From positions 270,733 to 334,732 of the forward strand of contig JACRMB010000005.1 of the NCBI GenBank assembly GCA_016235065.1: a DNA stretch of 64,000 nt, read 5' to 3'. Under the pieces are notes generated by a model. The model was not told where the DNA came from and ran no database searches. It saw only the letters and a program-made list of their open reading frames with translations. Origin of the DNA: Actinomycetota bacterium. GTDB taxonomy: Bacteria; Actinomycetota; Thermoleophilia; BMS3ABIN01. Below are positions 25,887-35,135 of this stretch, in pieces. A program made the position numbers and the translations under genes. Positions within the stretch are counted from its first letter, which is position 1, and the number at the start of each line of letters is the position of its first letter.

Positions 25887-26602
25887 ATAATCCATCAGAT
25901 AAACCAGGCAGCATCCAGCATCTTCCGTATACGCATCCGGATGTGATCTCGATTTTTGAAAACGCGACAGTTCATGCGATGATCATGTCTGCCGTGAAAG
26001 ATTCTGTGAAGCCTGGCGGCACCGTACTTGACGTGGGTTCAGGCCGGGGTGAGCTGATGAGCCAACTGGCAATGAACGGTTATGACGTCAGTGGCTGCGA
26101 CCTGGATGATGAGTGCTTGCGGCTATCGAGTCGCTACGGTCCTGTGACCCGCGTTGATATCGAAGATATCCAGTCAGGAAGCTTCGATCAGAAGTTTGAC
26201 TGCATAATCATGTCGCATGTGCTGGAGCATCTTGAAAATCCCCGCGAAACCCTTGGACGCCTGGCCGGATTCACAAATGGACTCATGATCATCTCTGTGC
26301 CAAACCCTTCCTACCTGCAGTTCATAGCCCGCTCACTTGTCAGGGCGAAAATCGACTATGTGAATGTCCGGCACCTCTGCTGCTGGGATTGGTACCACTT
26401 CAAGACATTAATCGAGATGGCCTGTGGCTTTAAGATCTTGGATTATTATTACGATTCCGTCGCTTTGCCGGCACCAGCGCCTGTAAGACGCTGGCTCTAC
26501 AGGCGAGGCTGGCTCGAGCCAATCGAAAACCATTTTTTGAAAAAACTTCTCCCCAGATTCTGCCGATCAGTCACAGCCGTCATCAGAGTAGTCCCGGAAT
26601 GA
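25883..26602 (+). CDS. SAM-dependent class I methyltransferase
   Basis: 239 residues with motif I GTVLDVGSGRGELMSQL (about 47-63), the acidic end of strand 2 GCDLDD, and CIIMSHVLEHLENPRETL typical of Methyltransf_11/23 enzymes in polysaccharide loci. The substrate cannot be told; sugar or lipid-linked intermediates are likely from context. It is the last gene of the kinase/PqqD/B2/DUF2079 operon (4-base overlap), and its stop is one base from the stop of the convergent glycosyltransferase. Confidence 0.86.
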   Translation: MNNPSDKPGSIQHLPYTHPDVISIFENATVHAMIMSAVKDSVKPGGTVLDVGSGRGELMSQLAMNGYDVSGCDLDDECLRLSSRYGPVTRVDIEDIQSGSFDQKFDCIIMSHVLEHLENPRETLGRLAGFTNGLMIISVPNPSYLQFIARSLVRAKIDYVNVRHLCCWDWYHFKTLIEMACGFKILDYYYDSVALPAPAPVRRWLYRRGWLEPIENHFLKKLLPRFCRSVTAVIRVVPE

Positions 26603-26603
26603 T

Positions 26604-27770
26604 CTATTCCGGATGTTCCATGTTGCCCGCTATCTTTTCCAGGCGAGCATCAAATCTCTGGACGAAATGGCTCCAGTCATATCTCTTGACCCGCTCAGCG
26701 CCCGCTCGTCCAAGCTTCTGAGTCAGTTCCGGGTCTGCGGCCAGACGGCTCATGGCCTCCGCGAAAGCGCGTGACTCTGGGGACACCAGATACCCAGTCT
26801 CGCCATCAACCACACTCTCTTTTGGCCCACCCTGGTTGACAGCGATCACCGGTTTTCCTGCACCCATGGCTTCGAGCGGCGTCAGGCCCCAGTCCTCGTT
26901 GAGGCTGGGAAACAGCAGGCAGTAGCAGGAGCGGTAAGTTTCCATCAGCTCCTCTTCAGTCGGATCTCGCTGGAAAACAATATCGTCTTCAGTGCCTGCT
27001 ATCTTTTTCAGCATCGATAGATACTGCTCGCTACCTGACTCCACCTGTCCTGTGATAAAAAGCCTGAAGTCAGAAAATTCCGGGTGATTGCGCTTGAACT
27101 CCCGGAATGCCTCAATTGCCAGTTCGATGTTCTTCCACCACTTGATCCGGCCCACGACGACAAAACGCTTATCGTATTTCCAGGTCGGCTGCATGTATTC
27201 GACATCCAGTCCCGGACTGAGCACTTCGACTTTTTCCTTAGGCGCCAGCTTCGCCCTGATGATACGGCTTCGAACCTCATCGCTGTTGCATAGAACATAG
27301 TCATAATATCTCCAGGCGATCCGGTCAAAAATCTTGAATATCCTGGAAAAAAAGAAAAACGGAGCTTTCATCCGGGGATTCTCATTAAGATATTTACGCC
27401 GCACGAAAGGATCATGGATGATCTTCAGGGGAGTATGGCAATAACAGATCACAGGCACGCTATGATTTCGAAACGTAATGAGATCGCCGAGCCCCTCTGA
27501 GGAGACAACCAGCGCATCGAAGTCAGAAAGGTTTATCTTCTGCCGCAAGATCGTGATTGCGGCATTGCTGACCGCTGAATATCCACGATCGACTGAAACA
27601 TCTGAGAGTTCGACAATCTTCAGCTTCTGAAACTCCGGGAATGTCTGCCCCGGATAATAGTGACTGGTAAAGATAGTCCAGTCATGCTCGCTACGGCTAA
27701 CAAGCTCTACGATCATTCGCTCGACGCCAGAACGCAGATAGACCCATGGATAGTATAAGGCTACTTTCAT
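26604..27770 (-). CDS. Glycosyltransferase family 4
   Basis: GT-B retaining glycosyltransferase of 388 residues. The N-terminal domain starts MKVALYYPWVYLRSGVERM; the C-terminal Glycos_transf_1 domain has FVVVGRIKWWKNIELAIEAF and the E-x7-E motif in SLNEDWGLTPLEAMGAGKPV, then NQGGPKESVVDGETGYL. Likely adds a sugar to a lipid-linked oligosaccharide at the cytoplasmic face. It overlaps the upstream GT2 gene by 4 bases, so the two are co-translated. Confidence 0.92.
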   Translation of the reverse strand: MKVALYYPWVYLRSGVERMIVELVSRSEHDWTIFTSHYYPGQTFPEFQKLKIVELSDVSVDRGYSAVSNAAITILRQKINLSDFDALVVSSEGLGDLITFRNHSVPVICYCHTPLKIIHDPFVRRKYLNENPRMKAPFFFFSRIFKIFDRIAWRYYDYVLCNSDEVRSRIIRAKLAPKEKVEVLSPGLDVEYMQPTWKYDKRFVVVGRIKWWKNIELAIEAFREFKRNHPEFSDFRLFITGQVESGSEQYLSMLKKIAGTEDDIVFQRDPTEEELMETYRSCYCLLFPSLNEDWGLTPLEAMGAGKPVIAVNQGGPKESVVDGETGYLVSPESRAFAEAMSRLAADPELTQKLGRAGAERVKRYDWSHFVQRFDARLEKIAGNMEHPE

Positions 27771-28732
27771 CGCCCTAAACCCGCATCGCGGCGTCGAAAC
27801 ATGCGCTTGATCTTGTCCAGCCCGTCACGTCGACCGAAAATCCCGCTGACAAGCCAACCGATTGCCTGAACCGCGTATCCTGCTCCCAGTATGGCCCGAA
27901 ACACGATAGCGGTGCCACGACCATGATAGCGGGAATAAAAAGCGAGCAGTCCGGCGGCATGAGCACCCACGGCGGCGCCACTCTGCTTGTTCATACTACG
28001 GCCGCCGTAGTGAAGCACAACGGAGTCTGGGACATTCCATACCTGCCAGCCGGCAAGCTTCATACGATAGCACCAGTCAACATCTTCCAGATACATAAAT
28101 ATATCAGCATCCAGCACTCCTACCCTTTCGACTGCCGTACGGCGCACCAACATTGCACATCCGCTTATCCAGTCCATGGGTTCGGGAAATATATTTTCCT
28201 TAGACTCATAAAAACCTAATGATCGTGAGGCCGTATGTCTCATGCCTGCAGGCAAAAAATATTGGCCCAACGCCCTCGGAATCGTCGGATAGCTCCCCTT
28301 TGAACGAACCTGGAGCGTACCATCTCCATTGACAACACGGGGACCACAGATACCGACGTCATCGTGGTTTTCCATGAACTCGACCAGACGAGGAAGCGAC
28401 CCTTTGTAAAGAAGCGTATCATTGTTGAGCAGAAAGTAATAACGGCCGCCAGCCACTGCCATTGCCTGATTGTTAGCCCGTGAAAAACCTGCGTTTTCGG
28501 TGTTGCAAATCAGCCTTACTTGAGGATGATCCCGTTCAATCATCTCCGTGCTGCCATCGGTGGAACCATTATCCACAACGATCGTCTCGATCTTCAGATC
28601 GCCGCCATATTCATTCAGGCTCTCAAGACAGGCGCCCAGCTCATCTTTGAGGTTCCAGTTGACAATTATGACAGTAACATCCGGAGAGGACGATGAAGAA
28701 TGTGCATTGTATGCTTTCCGGGATGTACTCAC
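27767..28732 (-). CDS. Glycosyltransferase family 2 (rhamnosyltransferase-like)
   Basis: GT-A inverting enzyme of about 321 residues: VTVIIVNWNLKDELGACLESL, IVVDNGSTDGSTEMI, NAGFSRANNQAM, the metal-binding LLNNDTLL and a C-terminal DIFMYLEDVDWCYRMKLAGW typical of WbbL-like rhamnosyltransferases. The donor is a guess from family resemblance. The GTG start at 28732 is at the edge of a divergent region facing the radical SAM gene. Coupled to the following GT4 gene by a 4-base overlap. Confidence 0.9.
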   Translation of the reverse strand: MSTSRKAYNAHSSSSSPDVTVIIVNWNLKDELGACLESLNEYGGDLKIETIVVDNGSTDGSTEMIERDHPQVRLICNTENAGFSRANNQAMAVAGGRYYFLLNNDTLLYKGSLPRLVEFMENHDDVGICGPRVVNGDGTLQVRSKGSYPTIPRALGQYFLPAGMRHTASRSLGFYESKENIFPEPMDWISGCAMLVRRTAVERVGVLDADIFMYLEDVDWCYRMKLAGWQVWNVPDSVVLHYGGRSMNKQSGAAVGAHAAGLLAFYSRYHGRGTAIVFRAILGAGYAVQAIGWLVSGIFGRRDGLDKIKRMFRRRDAGLGR

Positions 28733-28915
28733 ACAATCAATGGTACCAGCAAGGCCTGTCCACAGTCCAGAAACGCACCGTCGAGGCAGCCTGCTCTCAT
28801 GGCATAGTCATATTTCTAGAGTGGGCAACCGGTCAGTGGTATTATTTATAGTAGATATGATTTGGCCTGTAACGCGGTTCTCCGCCAAACCTGGCCGGAA
28901 TCCTCATCACAATAA

Positions 28916-30067
28916 CCGACTGGACGATCGATCAGCAACCTCCCTCATAACGCAAAAATCATAGCTGGCATCCTTTCCAGGCGCGTTCTGACCGGACCCC
29001 ATTCCGTACAGGTCAGCCTTGTCGATGCCTGCAATTACCGCTGCGTGATGTGCTGGGAGCATTCTTCAGAATTTGAAGGTTGGGGCGCTGATAACCTCTC
29101 CCGCGAGTATCACGCCGGCAAGAAGAATAAATCCACGGTCATGGATTATGACATCTATGAATCATTCGTCCGCAGCCTCCGAAGCACCGGAACCCGCGAG
29201 ATCAGCTTTGCCGGCATCGGCGAGCCTTTGCTTCATAAACGTATTGTGGACGCAGTGACACTTGCCAAGTCTCTGGGAATGAAGGTCTGGATAACAACGA
29301 ACGGCTCACTGCTCACACGTGACCTGATGACTGAACTGCTGTCGGCGGGACTCGATGATATCAATGTCAGCCTTAACGCCGGGGCCACCGAGGAATATGC
29401 CCTGGTGCATACGAACCAGGATGCCAACCGTTTCGAAGAGATAGTGAATAATCTGGTATGGCTGAAGGATCACAAACTTCATGGCGGGTTTGACACTCCA
29501 CGGGTGACGATCTCCAATGTCGTCAGCAACCTGAACAGTCACAGGGTAGTGGATATGATGGATGTTGCCGTGAAGGTCGGTGCGGTGAGCGTCACTTATC
29601 GCCCGATTGACATTTGCCCTCAAACCGAGCGCTTCGCGCTTGGTCCCGCTGACATGGAAATACTAGCCGGAGGATTCGCGGCAGCTGCCGAACTGGGTAA
29701 AAGCAAAGGGATTGGAAACAACATCGACTTTTTCTACCGGCTGCTGGCGCTTCGTGAAGCCGGTAATATCCCTTCCCCCTGTTTCGCCGGCTGGCTTTAC
29801 CCCTTTGTTCTCGCAAACGGCGATGTTACCTATTGTTGTATCAGCCGCGAAGTGCTTGGCAATCTAGAAGAGCGCAGTTTTAAAGCTATCTGGTTCGACC
29901 CCCAGCGGCGTTATCTGAACGACCAGGCCATACGAATCCACAAGACCCAGACACCCTTGCCCAAAAGCCGCTGTAGCGGCTGTGAGCTGACCCTTTCAAA
30001 TCAACGTATCTATGATCGGCTCTGGCCCTTGTGGGGCCGCCCCTGTTTCACACCTTCCTGTCCCTGA
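28916..30067 (+). CDS. Radical SAM/SPASM protein whose N-terminus lies in a shifted frame
   Basis: The frame is open from 28916 to 30067 and contains DACNYRCVMCWEHS (CxxxCxxC), IGEPLLHKR, WITTNGSLLT and a C-terminal SPASM-like cysteine set (PCFAGWLYPF, YCCISRE, KSRCSGCEL). No ATG, GTG or TTG occurs in this frame before the cluster motif; the first, GTG 29045, falls inside it. Another frame starts at ATG 28857 and reaches the A5 run at 28954-28958, where one extra A would join it to the radical SAM frame (…ITQKIIAGILSRR…). So either an indel or base-calling error, a frameshifted gene, translational slippage, or a non-standard start. Substrate unknown; the neighbours are glycan genes. Confidence 0.8.
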   Translation, partial: PTGRSISNLPHNAKIIAGILSRRVLTGPHSVQVSLVDACNYRCVMCWEHSSEFEGWGADNLSREYHAGKKNKSTVMDYDIYESFVRSLRSTGTREISFAGIGEPLLHKRIVDAVTLAKSLGMKVWITTNGSLLTRDLMTELLSAGLDDINVSLNAGATEEYALVHTNQDANRFEEIVNNLVWLKDHKLHGGFDTPRVTISNVVSNLNSHRVVDMMDVAVKVGAVSVTYRPIDICPQTERFALGPADMEILAGGFAAAAELGKSKGIGNNIDFFYRLLALREAGNIPSPCFAGWLYPFVLANGDVTYCCISREVLGNLEERSFKAIWFDPQRRYLNDQAIRIHKTQTPLPKSRCSGCELTLSNQRIYDRLWPLWGRPCFTPSCP

Positions 30068-30156
30068 TTCCTCCGCGCGCGAACTGTCTCGTCATGTTCC
30101 CATAAGCTCCGGATCCTTCAAGCCTTCCTGATGCTCATGGTCTTGATATATACCCA

Positions 30157-30185
30157 TTGTCATAAACATACTTAAAGTCTATCAT
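30157..30185 (+). promoter_or_regulatory. Likely sigma70-type promoter for the acyltransferase operon
   Basis: TTGTCA (30157-30162) and TATCAT (30180-30185) are separated by exactly 17 bases, each matching consensus at five of six positions, about 50 bases upstream of the acyltransferase ATG at 30236. The gap between the radical SAM stop and this gene (30068-30235) holds nothing else I can identify. Confidence 0.5.
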
Positions 30186-30235
30186 TGGTTAAGAAATGAC
30201 TCCGGTTTTACACCATCGTTTTTTCATTAGGGACT

Positions 30236-31417
30236 ATGGGGATGCAAGATCTGAACACGAGGGCTACTACGACTTACCTCAAGGGCATCGCCATCACCGG
30301 TGTTGTAGTCGGTCACACTTTATTTCACTATGTTCCAGGGAGCTTGAGTAAAACCGCCGGTCTGGAAAATTGCATGGTCGCGATTTTCTTCGTGCTCAGC
30401 GGATTTGGTATTTATCATTCTCTGGAAAAAAGCTTGAGCCACAGTGAAGGAAAGAAGCGGGCGCTCGCCGTTTATTTCAAAAACAGGGCCTGGCGGATAT
30501 ACCCTCTTTTTTGGTTATCCCTGTTTTTGACTCCCTTCTTCGTACAACAATTCGTTGGCTGGCATGATTTCAGCCCAGGGTTAGTAATCAAATATTTGGG
30601 TTTTGCGCCGTTTATCGACGAGTATCCCAAACCCGCCGATTTCATGTGGTTCATACATGCACTGATCCCGTGCTACCTGCTGGCACCGATCCTGTATCTG
30701 CTACTCAAATATTTAAGACCAGCGAAGTTCCTCGCCGTGAATTTACTTTTCATGTTGCTGTTCGGGTTTCTGTCAATCTGGGTTCTTGGGCATACAGGCG
30801 TACTTCCAGTTCAAACTTTCGTCTATCGCAGTTTTATCTTCGGGAATATATTCCTGTTTGCCATAGGAATGTCAATCTCGCCCTTGTTTTCAATTCTTAA
30901 GCATGTATTTCGTAATCGCCTGCAAGGTTATTTGCTGGTCGGCTTATCATTGGTTCTTTTCACGGGCTCGCTGCGATACTCCCGCACACAGGATATCCTT
31001 TTCGCAAACTCAGGAACCTACCTTGCTCCCATATTCTTTATCAGCGTATTTATTCTCTGCCTGACAGTAATCGCGTTGAACCCGATACTGCCTTTCAGGT
31101 CACTATTCAGTTTCTTTGGTACGCATTCTTATTCCATCTACCTATTCCACATTCCATTCTGGGGGCTATTATCATCATTAGGCATCGTTTACTCCTTTTC
31201 GCAAACATCCGATGCGCAGGCTGGAAACGTACCAATGACGCTATTGCTACTGCTACCCTTTTTCGCATTTTGCGCTCTGTTGGATGCCATGCAAAATCGG
31301 TCTGGCGATATATTCAGAAATTGGCGGAACCTCATGGGCGCTTATCCATCCAAGCTGGTACCCCAGGAGATCAATGCAGATGAAGAGAATTTGATACAGG
31401 GTGACAAGTCCAGTTAA
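30236..31417 (+). CDS. Acyltransferase family 3 membrane protein
   Basis: 393 residues, about ten membrane helices. The AT3 signatures are LKGIAITGVVVGHTLFHYV with the conserved His in helix 1, VAIFFVLSGFGIYHS, FKNRAWRIYPLFWL with the conserved Arg, and FFGTHSYSIYLFHIPFW near the end. AT3 proteins O-acetylate (or otherwise acylate) sugars of surface polysaccharides from the cytoplasmic acyl donor. It overlaps the start of the following GT-C gene by up to 17 bases and follows a good promoter, suggesting a two-gene unit. Confidence 0.9.
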   Translation: MGMQDLNTRATTTYLKGIAITGVVVGHTLFHYVPGSLSKTAGLENCMVAIFFVLSGFGIYHSLEKSLSHSEGKKRALAVYFKNRAWRIYPLFWLSLFLTPFFVQQFVGWHDFSPGLVIKYLGFAPFIDEYPKPADFMWFIHALIPCYLLAPILYLLLKYLRPAKFLAVNLLFMLLFGFLSIWVLGHTGVLPVQTFVYRSFIFGNIFLFAIGMSISPLFSILKHVFRNRLQGYLLVGLSLVLFTGSLRYSRTQDILFANSGTYLAPIFFISVFILCLTVIALNPILPFRSLFSFFGTHSYSIYLFHIPFWGLLSSLGIVYSFSQTSDAQAGNVPMTLLLLLPFFAFCALLDAMQNRSGDIFRNWRNLMGAYPSKLVPQEINADEENLIQGDKSS

Positions 31418-32993
31418 AGAATCAATAAAAACACATTCAGGGGAAATGCCTCAGACTTCTGATAATCCTTTGTCAGTGAATTGGCGATCGCCCTGGATGA
31501 CGCTTTTGACGCTGATCCTGTTTATCGGCCTGGCATTACTCTCTTACTGGTCGATTATGAACAATACTCAGGTAGCGGATGATTGGGGCCTTCTATCCAG
31601 AACGGTCCAGATCCCATCTAGCGAACTCTGGCGCCTGTTCCTGGTTCAGTCGCCATTATTTATCAGGCCTGTACCATTCTTTACCGTATGGATTTTTTAT
31701 CAGGTTTTTGGATTGAATCCGATGCCTTCGCATTTGCTCAATGTGATCGTGCATGCGATAAATGCCTGCCTTCTCATATGGGTTCTCGGCAAATTCAGCG
31801 TTTCCCGGCTCACCTGTTACCTGGCCGCTATTCTGTTTCTGGTCACTCCAATCGGCGCCGAGTCGGTGGGCTGGACCACAGGCAGGTTTGGTGTCATTTG
31901 CCTCTTCTTTATTCTCCTGACACTAGGTTTTTACGTGACATTTCTTCAGAATGGACGCCAGCGTTATTTCCTGGCCGCCCTTCTTACGACAGTTGCAGCC
32001 TGGTTCAGCAAGGAACCCTCGATGATCCTGGTCATCCTTATTCCTTTGCTGGAGTTGGTCTTTTTAACGGCGCCATCAGATGATCAATCCAAGCGCAGCT
32101 TCAAAACGACTTTAAGACTCAACTTCAGGCCGATATTGATCAGGTTGTCGATCCTGTTTTTTTTGTTTGCAGCTTATATAGCTTTGCGATACGCGATAAT
32201 GGGAAGGCTGGGAGGCGCTCCCTATGTACCTCTCTTCGGCAAGCCTAACCTCAGGGCGATCGCAGTGACATTCGAAGCGCTATTGGCTCCATTGGACCGG
32301 TTGGAAGTCTCAAGAAACATCATGCTTCCAATAGCCGCTTACGTCGGTACTCTATATTTGATCTCGCTAAGTCTGGTTGTCCTGAACTGGAAAAGGTCTG
32401 CGGCCGCATCACATCGCGCCTGGCTCTTTTTTGCTTTGTTTTTCGCCATTACGTTGGTGCCTATCTACTCTTTTGCATTCATGACCGGTCTCAGCGCCTA
32501 CCTGATCAACAGCCGTATGTTTTATCTTCCATATGCAGCTTTCATATCAGTCATGGTAATCGGCTTGCTGGAATTCGGGTGGAAGAGCCCAACCTGGCGG
32601 ATAATAGTAGCAATGGCCATCCTGCCGTTAGTGCCAGTCTTCATCTGGGGCCTGAATCAAAACAATAAAGTCTGGGAAAGAGCGTCGGTGATCGCCTTCA
32701 ACATCCTCGATGAGACACAGGAACAACTGCCTGATCCCCCACCCGATGCAAAACTGTATTTCCGGAACGTTCCCAGACTGGAGGGAGCACATATCATGGC
32801 TTCAGCGCTGAAGGAATCGTTACAGCTTAAGTACGATCGGCGGGACATAGAGGTCTATTATGTGAATCCTGACCCGAACCTGATAGATTTCTTTCCCGAC
32901 AAGGCTGCTGAATCTGGTGACGGCTACCTTTTTGATTATGACTGGGATTCTGGACGCCTGTCACTTGTCAGAGGCCCACAAGCGGCGCCCTAG
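31401..32993 (+). CDS. GT-C-type membrane glycosyltransferase-like protein
   Basis: About 530 residues with some eleven membrane helices. The first extracytoplasmic loop has QVADDWGLLSR, the acidic pair expected in polyprenyl-phosphate-sugar-dependent GT-C enzymes, followed by FIRPVPFFTVWIFYQVFGLNP and LNVIVHAINACLLIW as in TMTC/PMT-like proteins. The C-terminal 90 residues are soluble. Acceptor (lipid-linked glycan or protein) cannot be told. The GTG start at 31401 overlaps the acyltransferase gene; ATG 31446, preceded by AGGGGAA, is an alternative and gives 515 residues. Confidence 0.78.
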   Translation: MTSPVKESIKTHSGEMPQTSDNPLSVNWRSPWMTLLTLILFIGLALLSYWSIMNNTQVADDWGLLSRTVQIPSSELWRLFLVQSPLFIRPVPFFTVWIFYQVFGLNPMPSHLLNVIVHAINACLLIWVLGKFSVSRLTCYLAAILFLVTPIGAESVGWTTGRFGVICLFFILLTLGFYVTFLQNGRQRYFLAALLTTVAAWFSKEPSMILVILIPLLELVFLTAPSDDQSKRSFKTTLRLNFRPILIRLSILFFLFAAYIALRYAIMGRLGGAPYVPLFGKPNLRAIAVTFEALLAPLDRLEVSRNIMLPIAAYVGTLYLISLSLVVLNWKRSAAASHRAWLFFALFFAITLVPIYSFAFMTGLSAYLINSRMFYLPYAAFISVMVIGLLEFGWKSPTWRIIVAMAILPLVPVFIWGLNQNNKVWERASVIAFNILDETQEQLPDPPPDAKLYFRNVPRLEGAHIMASALKESLQLKYDRRDIEVYYVNPDPNLIDFFPDKAAESGDGYLFDYDWDSGRLSLVRGPQAAP

Positions 32994-33013
32994 ACCTTTC
33001 TGCGGCTCCCGCC

Positions 33014-34180
33014 TTAACGCGCCAGCAGTCGAAAGTACTCTTCTTCCATCTTGCCTGTCATCCCGTCAGCTGTGAACTGCATTTCCCACAATCTTCGTGC
33101 AGCAGCGCCCATATTTTCCCGCTCATCATCATTATTAAGCAGCGACGATATTGCGGTAGCCAGTGCATCTGAATCGCGGGGATTCACCAGCAAACCGGTT
33201 TCACCCTCAACAACAACCTCAGAAACTCCGCCTACATTGCTCGCTACCATCGCTTTGCCAGACATAGCCGCTTCCAGCAAAGATAGTGGCAGGCCCTCTG
33301 AAAGCGAAGGCAGAACGAGCAGATCAGCCATAGCTATGATTTCAAGGGCGTTGGTTCGCATTCCCATCAATGTGAACCTGCCGATTAAAGGAGGCTTTTC
33401 CGCCCTCTGCCTCAACGCTTCCTCCATCGGTCCCTCTCCAACCACAAGGAACCGTGCCTCTGGCAACTTCATCAGCACTGACTCGGCCGCGTCAGCCAGA
33501 TAGCCCACACCTTTGTGAAAAGCGACCCTGCCTACGAACACAACCAGCCTGTTTCCAGATTCGTATCCAAGACCGGCTCGCAATGCTTTAACAGTCGCGG
33601 CATCGGCTCGATGATCCTCAATACCGTTGTGGACGACAACCACCTTTGCCTCAGGCACTCCCAGCCCTTCGACAATATCTTTCCTGGTCGCCTCGCATAC
33701 AGCGATGAACAGATCAGCAAGGCGGCCGGTAAGCCGGTCGATCCAGCGATACTGGAGGCCGCGCGCCTTGCTTTTGAGAACTCCGAACTCGGTTTCATGC
33801 CCAAATGAGAACTGGGAATAAGATCCATGAGCCGAAGCAACGAGCGGTATCCGCCGCCTTCCAAATAACGTCAGTCCCATAAAAAAACTTGCTCTTGGGC
33901 CATGAGTGTGGATGATTTCCGGTGCCGACCTGGCAACAGCCGCCCTCAAAAACCGGATCGTCCGTATCAGTGTCAGAGGATCACGGCGAGACTTGCTGCT
34001 CAGATGGGTCACTACCGTGACCTTAAAACCAGCACGCTCATAAGCGGAGACCATGGGGCCATCGCCCATGCACAGAATTTCAACCACATGCCCTCGAGCT
34101 GCTAAACCCTTGGAAAGCGTCAGCACGTGAAGCGGCATACCCCCATAGCCCGCATTGGCTGGAACCTGGAGGATCCTCAT
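33014..34180 (-). CDS. Glycosyltransferase family 4
   Basis: 388-residue GT-B enzyme. The N-terminal acceptor domain begins MRILQVPANAGYGGMPLHVLTLSKGLAARGH; the C-terminal donor domain has VVFVGRVAFHKGVGYLADA and the E-x7-E motif SLSEGLPLSLLEAAMSGKAM, then NVGGVSEVVVEGETGLLV. It starts one base after the stop of the methyltransferase gene upstream, so the two are one operon. The specific sugar is unknown. Confidence 0.92.
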   Translation of the reverse strand: MRILQVPANAGYGGMPLHVLTLSKGLAARGHVVEILCMGDGPMVSAYERAGFKVTVVTHLSSKSRRDPLTLIRTIRFLRAAVARSAPEIIHTHGPRASFFMGLTLFGRRRIPLVASAHGSYSQFSFGHETEFGVLKSKARGLQYRWIDRLTGRLADLFIAVCEATRKDIVEGLGVPEAKVVVVHNGIEDHRADAATVKALRAGLGYESGNRLVVFVGRVAFHKGVGYLADAAESVLMKLPEARFLVVGEGPMEEALRQRAEKPPLIGRFTLMGMRTNALEIIAMADLLVLPSLSEGLPLSLLEAAMSGKAMVASNVGGVSEVVVEGETGLLVNPRDSDALATAISSLLNNDDERENMGAAARRLWEMQFTADGMTGKMEEEYFRLLAR

Positions 34181-34181
34181 C

Positions 34182-35135
34182 CTATTTTCTGACCTGGACC
34201 ATCACATAAGGATTGAGGCTGGTGGCCCTCATTGCCGCCGGCATGTCATTTATCCAGACTTCTGCCAAGCGCCCGAACGGCCTTAAAAATCCAGAACCGA
34301 ATATGGTAAGGCCAAAATAGCCTTTTATCGGCAGCGCTTCCATTTCGTGCGCGCCCCCGTGCTTGATGAAAAGTTGCTCGACTTCGCTGTATGAAAGCAG
34401 ATGGTACTTGCCCCAGGTGCGGTGAATATTCAATCCCGTCTTTTCAAACAGAAAATTTCGCAGGCGGAAAACAGCCGTATCCGGACTGAATCTGTCACTT
34501 GCCGTGTGTTGAGGATCGATGGGAAAACGCTTGTTGGGACAGGCTATAAGCATCCTGCCGCCGGTTCTGGTCACTCGAATCAGTTCATCAGCATAAAATT
34601 GACGCGCCGACCGGTAATCATCGGCCAGGGTACAGTCACCATCGATCGTTCCGATATGTTCGATCACGCCCATCGATAGAACAACATCGAAATACCCGTC
34701 TGGGAAGGGAAGACGAGCGGCATCGCAGCAGAAAAAACGCCCGGGGTCATTTCCATCCTTTGACCAGTACTCAGCCAGACAGGGCAGATCTATCCCATAT
34801 GCATCATAACCACGCTCAATTAGATTTTTCACCGTCCTGCCGATGCCGCAACCAGCATCCAGGATGCGCTCTGCCGGCTCCCTGCGCAGATATGGAATCA
34901 GATATTCCTCGTCTATTCTCTGGGCTCCGGCTGATGCCTGATTTTCGGCGTGCTGGTTGGTTGTCGAATCTTTTTCGTACACATCTGGATCCGCAACAAA
35001 CTCCAAGAAATCATATCGATTCGTCCTGTAGCCCCTGCAACAATCACCGCATCTCACCCCATCCCCGTCCGCGACAAACTGACCGTGGCATTCGGGGCAA
35101 ACCAGCATTTTGACTGAATTTATTATTTCTTTCAA
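34182..35135 (-). CDS. Methyltransferase with N-terminal zinc ribbon
   Basis: 317 residues. The N-terminus has a Trm112-like four-cysteine ribbon (LVCPECHGQF…GVRCGDCCRGY, residues 12-38). A class I methyltransferase domain follows: AERILDAGCGIGRTVKNLIERG, the acidic YGIDLPCL, and DVVLSMGVIEHIG. C-terminal signals (LLSYSEVEQLFIKHG) are typical of Methyltransf_11/31 enzymes in O-antigen and capsule loci. Substrate unknown. It pairs with the GT4 gene downstream. Confidence 0.85.
   Translation of the reverse strand: MKEIINSVKMLVCPECHGQFVADGDGVRCGDCCRGYRTNRYDFLEFVADPDVYEKDSTTNQHAENQASAGAQRIDEEYLIPYLRREPAERILDAGCGIGRTVKNLIERGYDAYGIDLPCLAEYWSKDGNDPGRFFCCDAARLPFPDGYFDVVLSMGVIEHIGTIDGDCTLADDYRSARQFYADELIRVTRTGGRMLIACPNKRFPIDPQHTASDRFSPDTAVFRLRNFLFEKTGLNIHRTWGKYHLLSYSEVEQLFIKHGGAHEMEALPIKGYFGLTIFGSGFLRPFGRLAEVWINDMPAAMRATSLNPYVMVQVRK

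Noticed and set aside
28548-28964. 138-codon plus-strand frame as a gene in its own right
   Set aside because: The first half is antisense to the GT2 gene; only its tail (from 28857) is of interest as a shifted N-terminus of the radical SAM gene.
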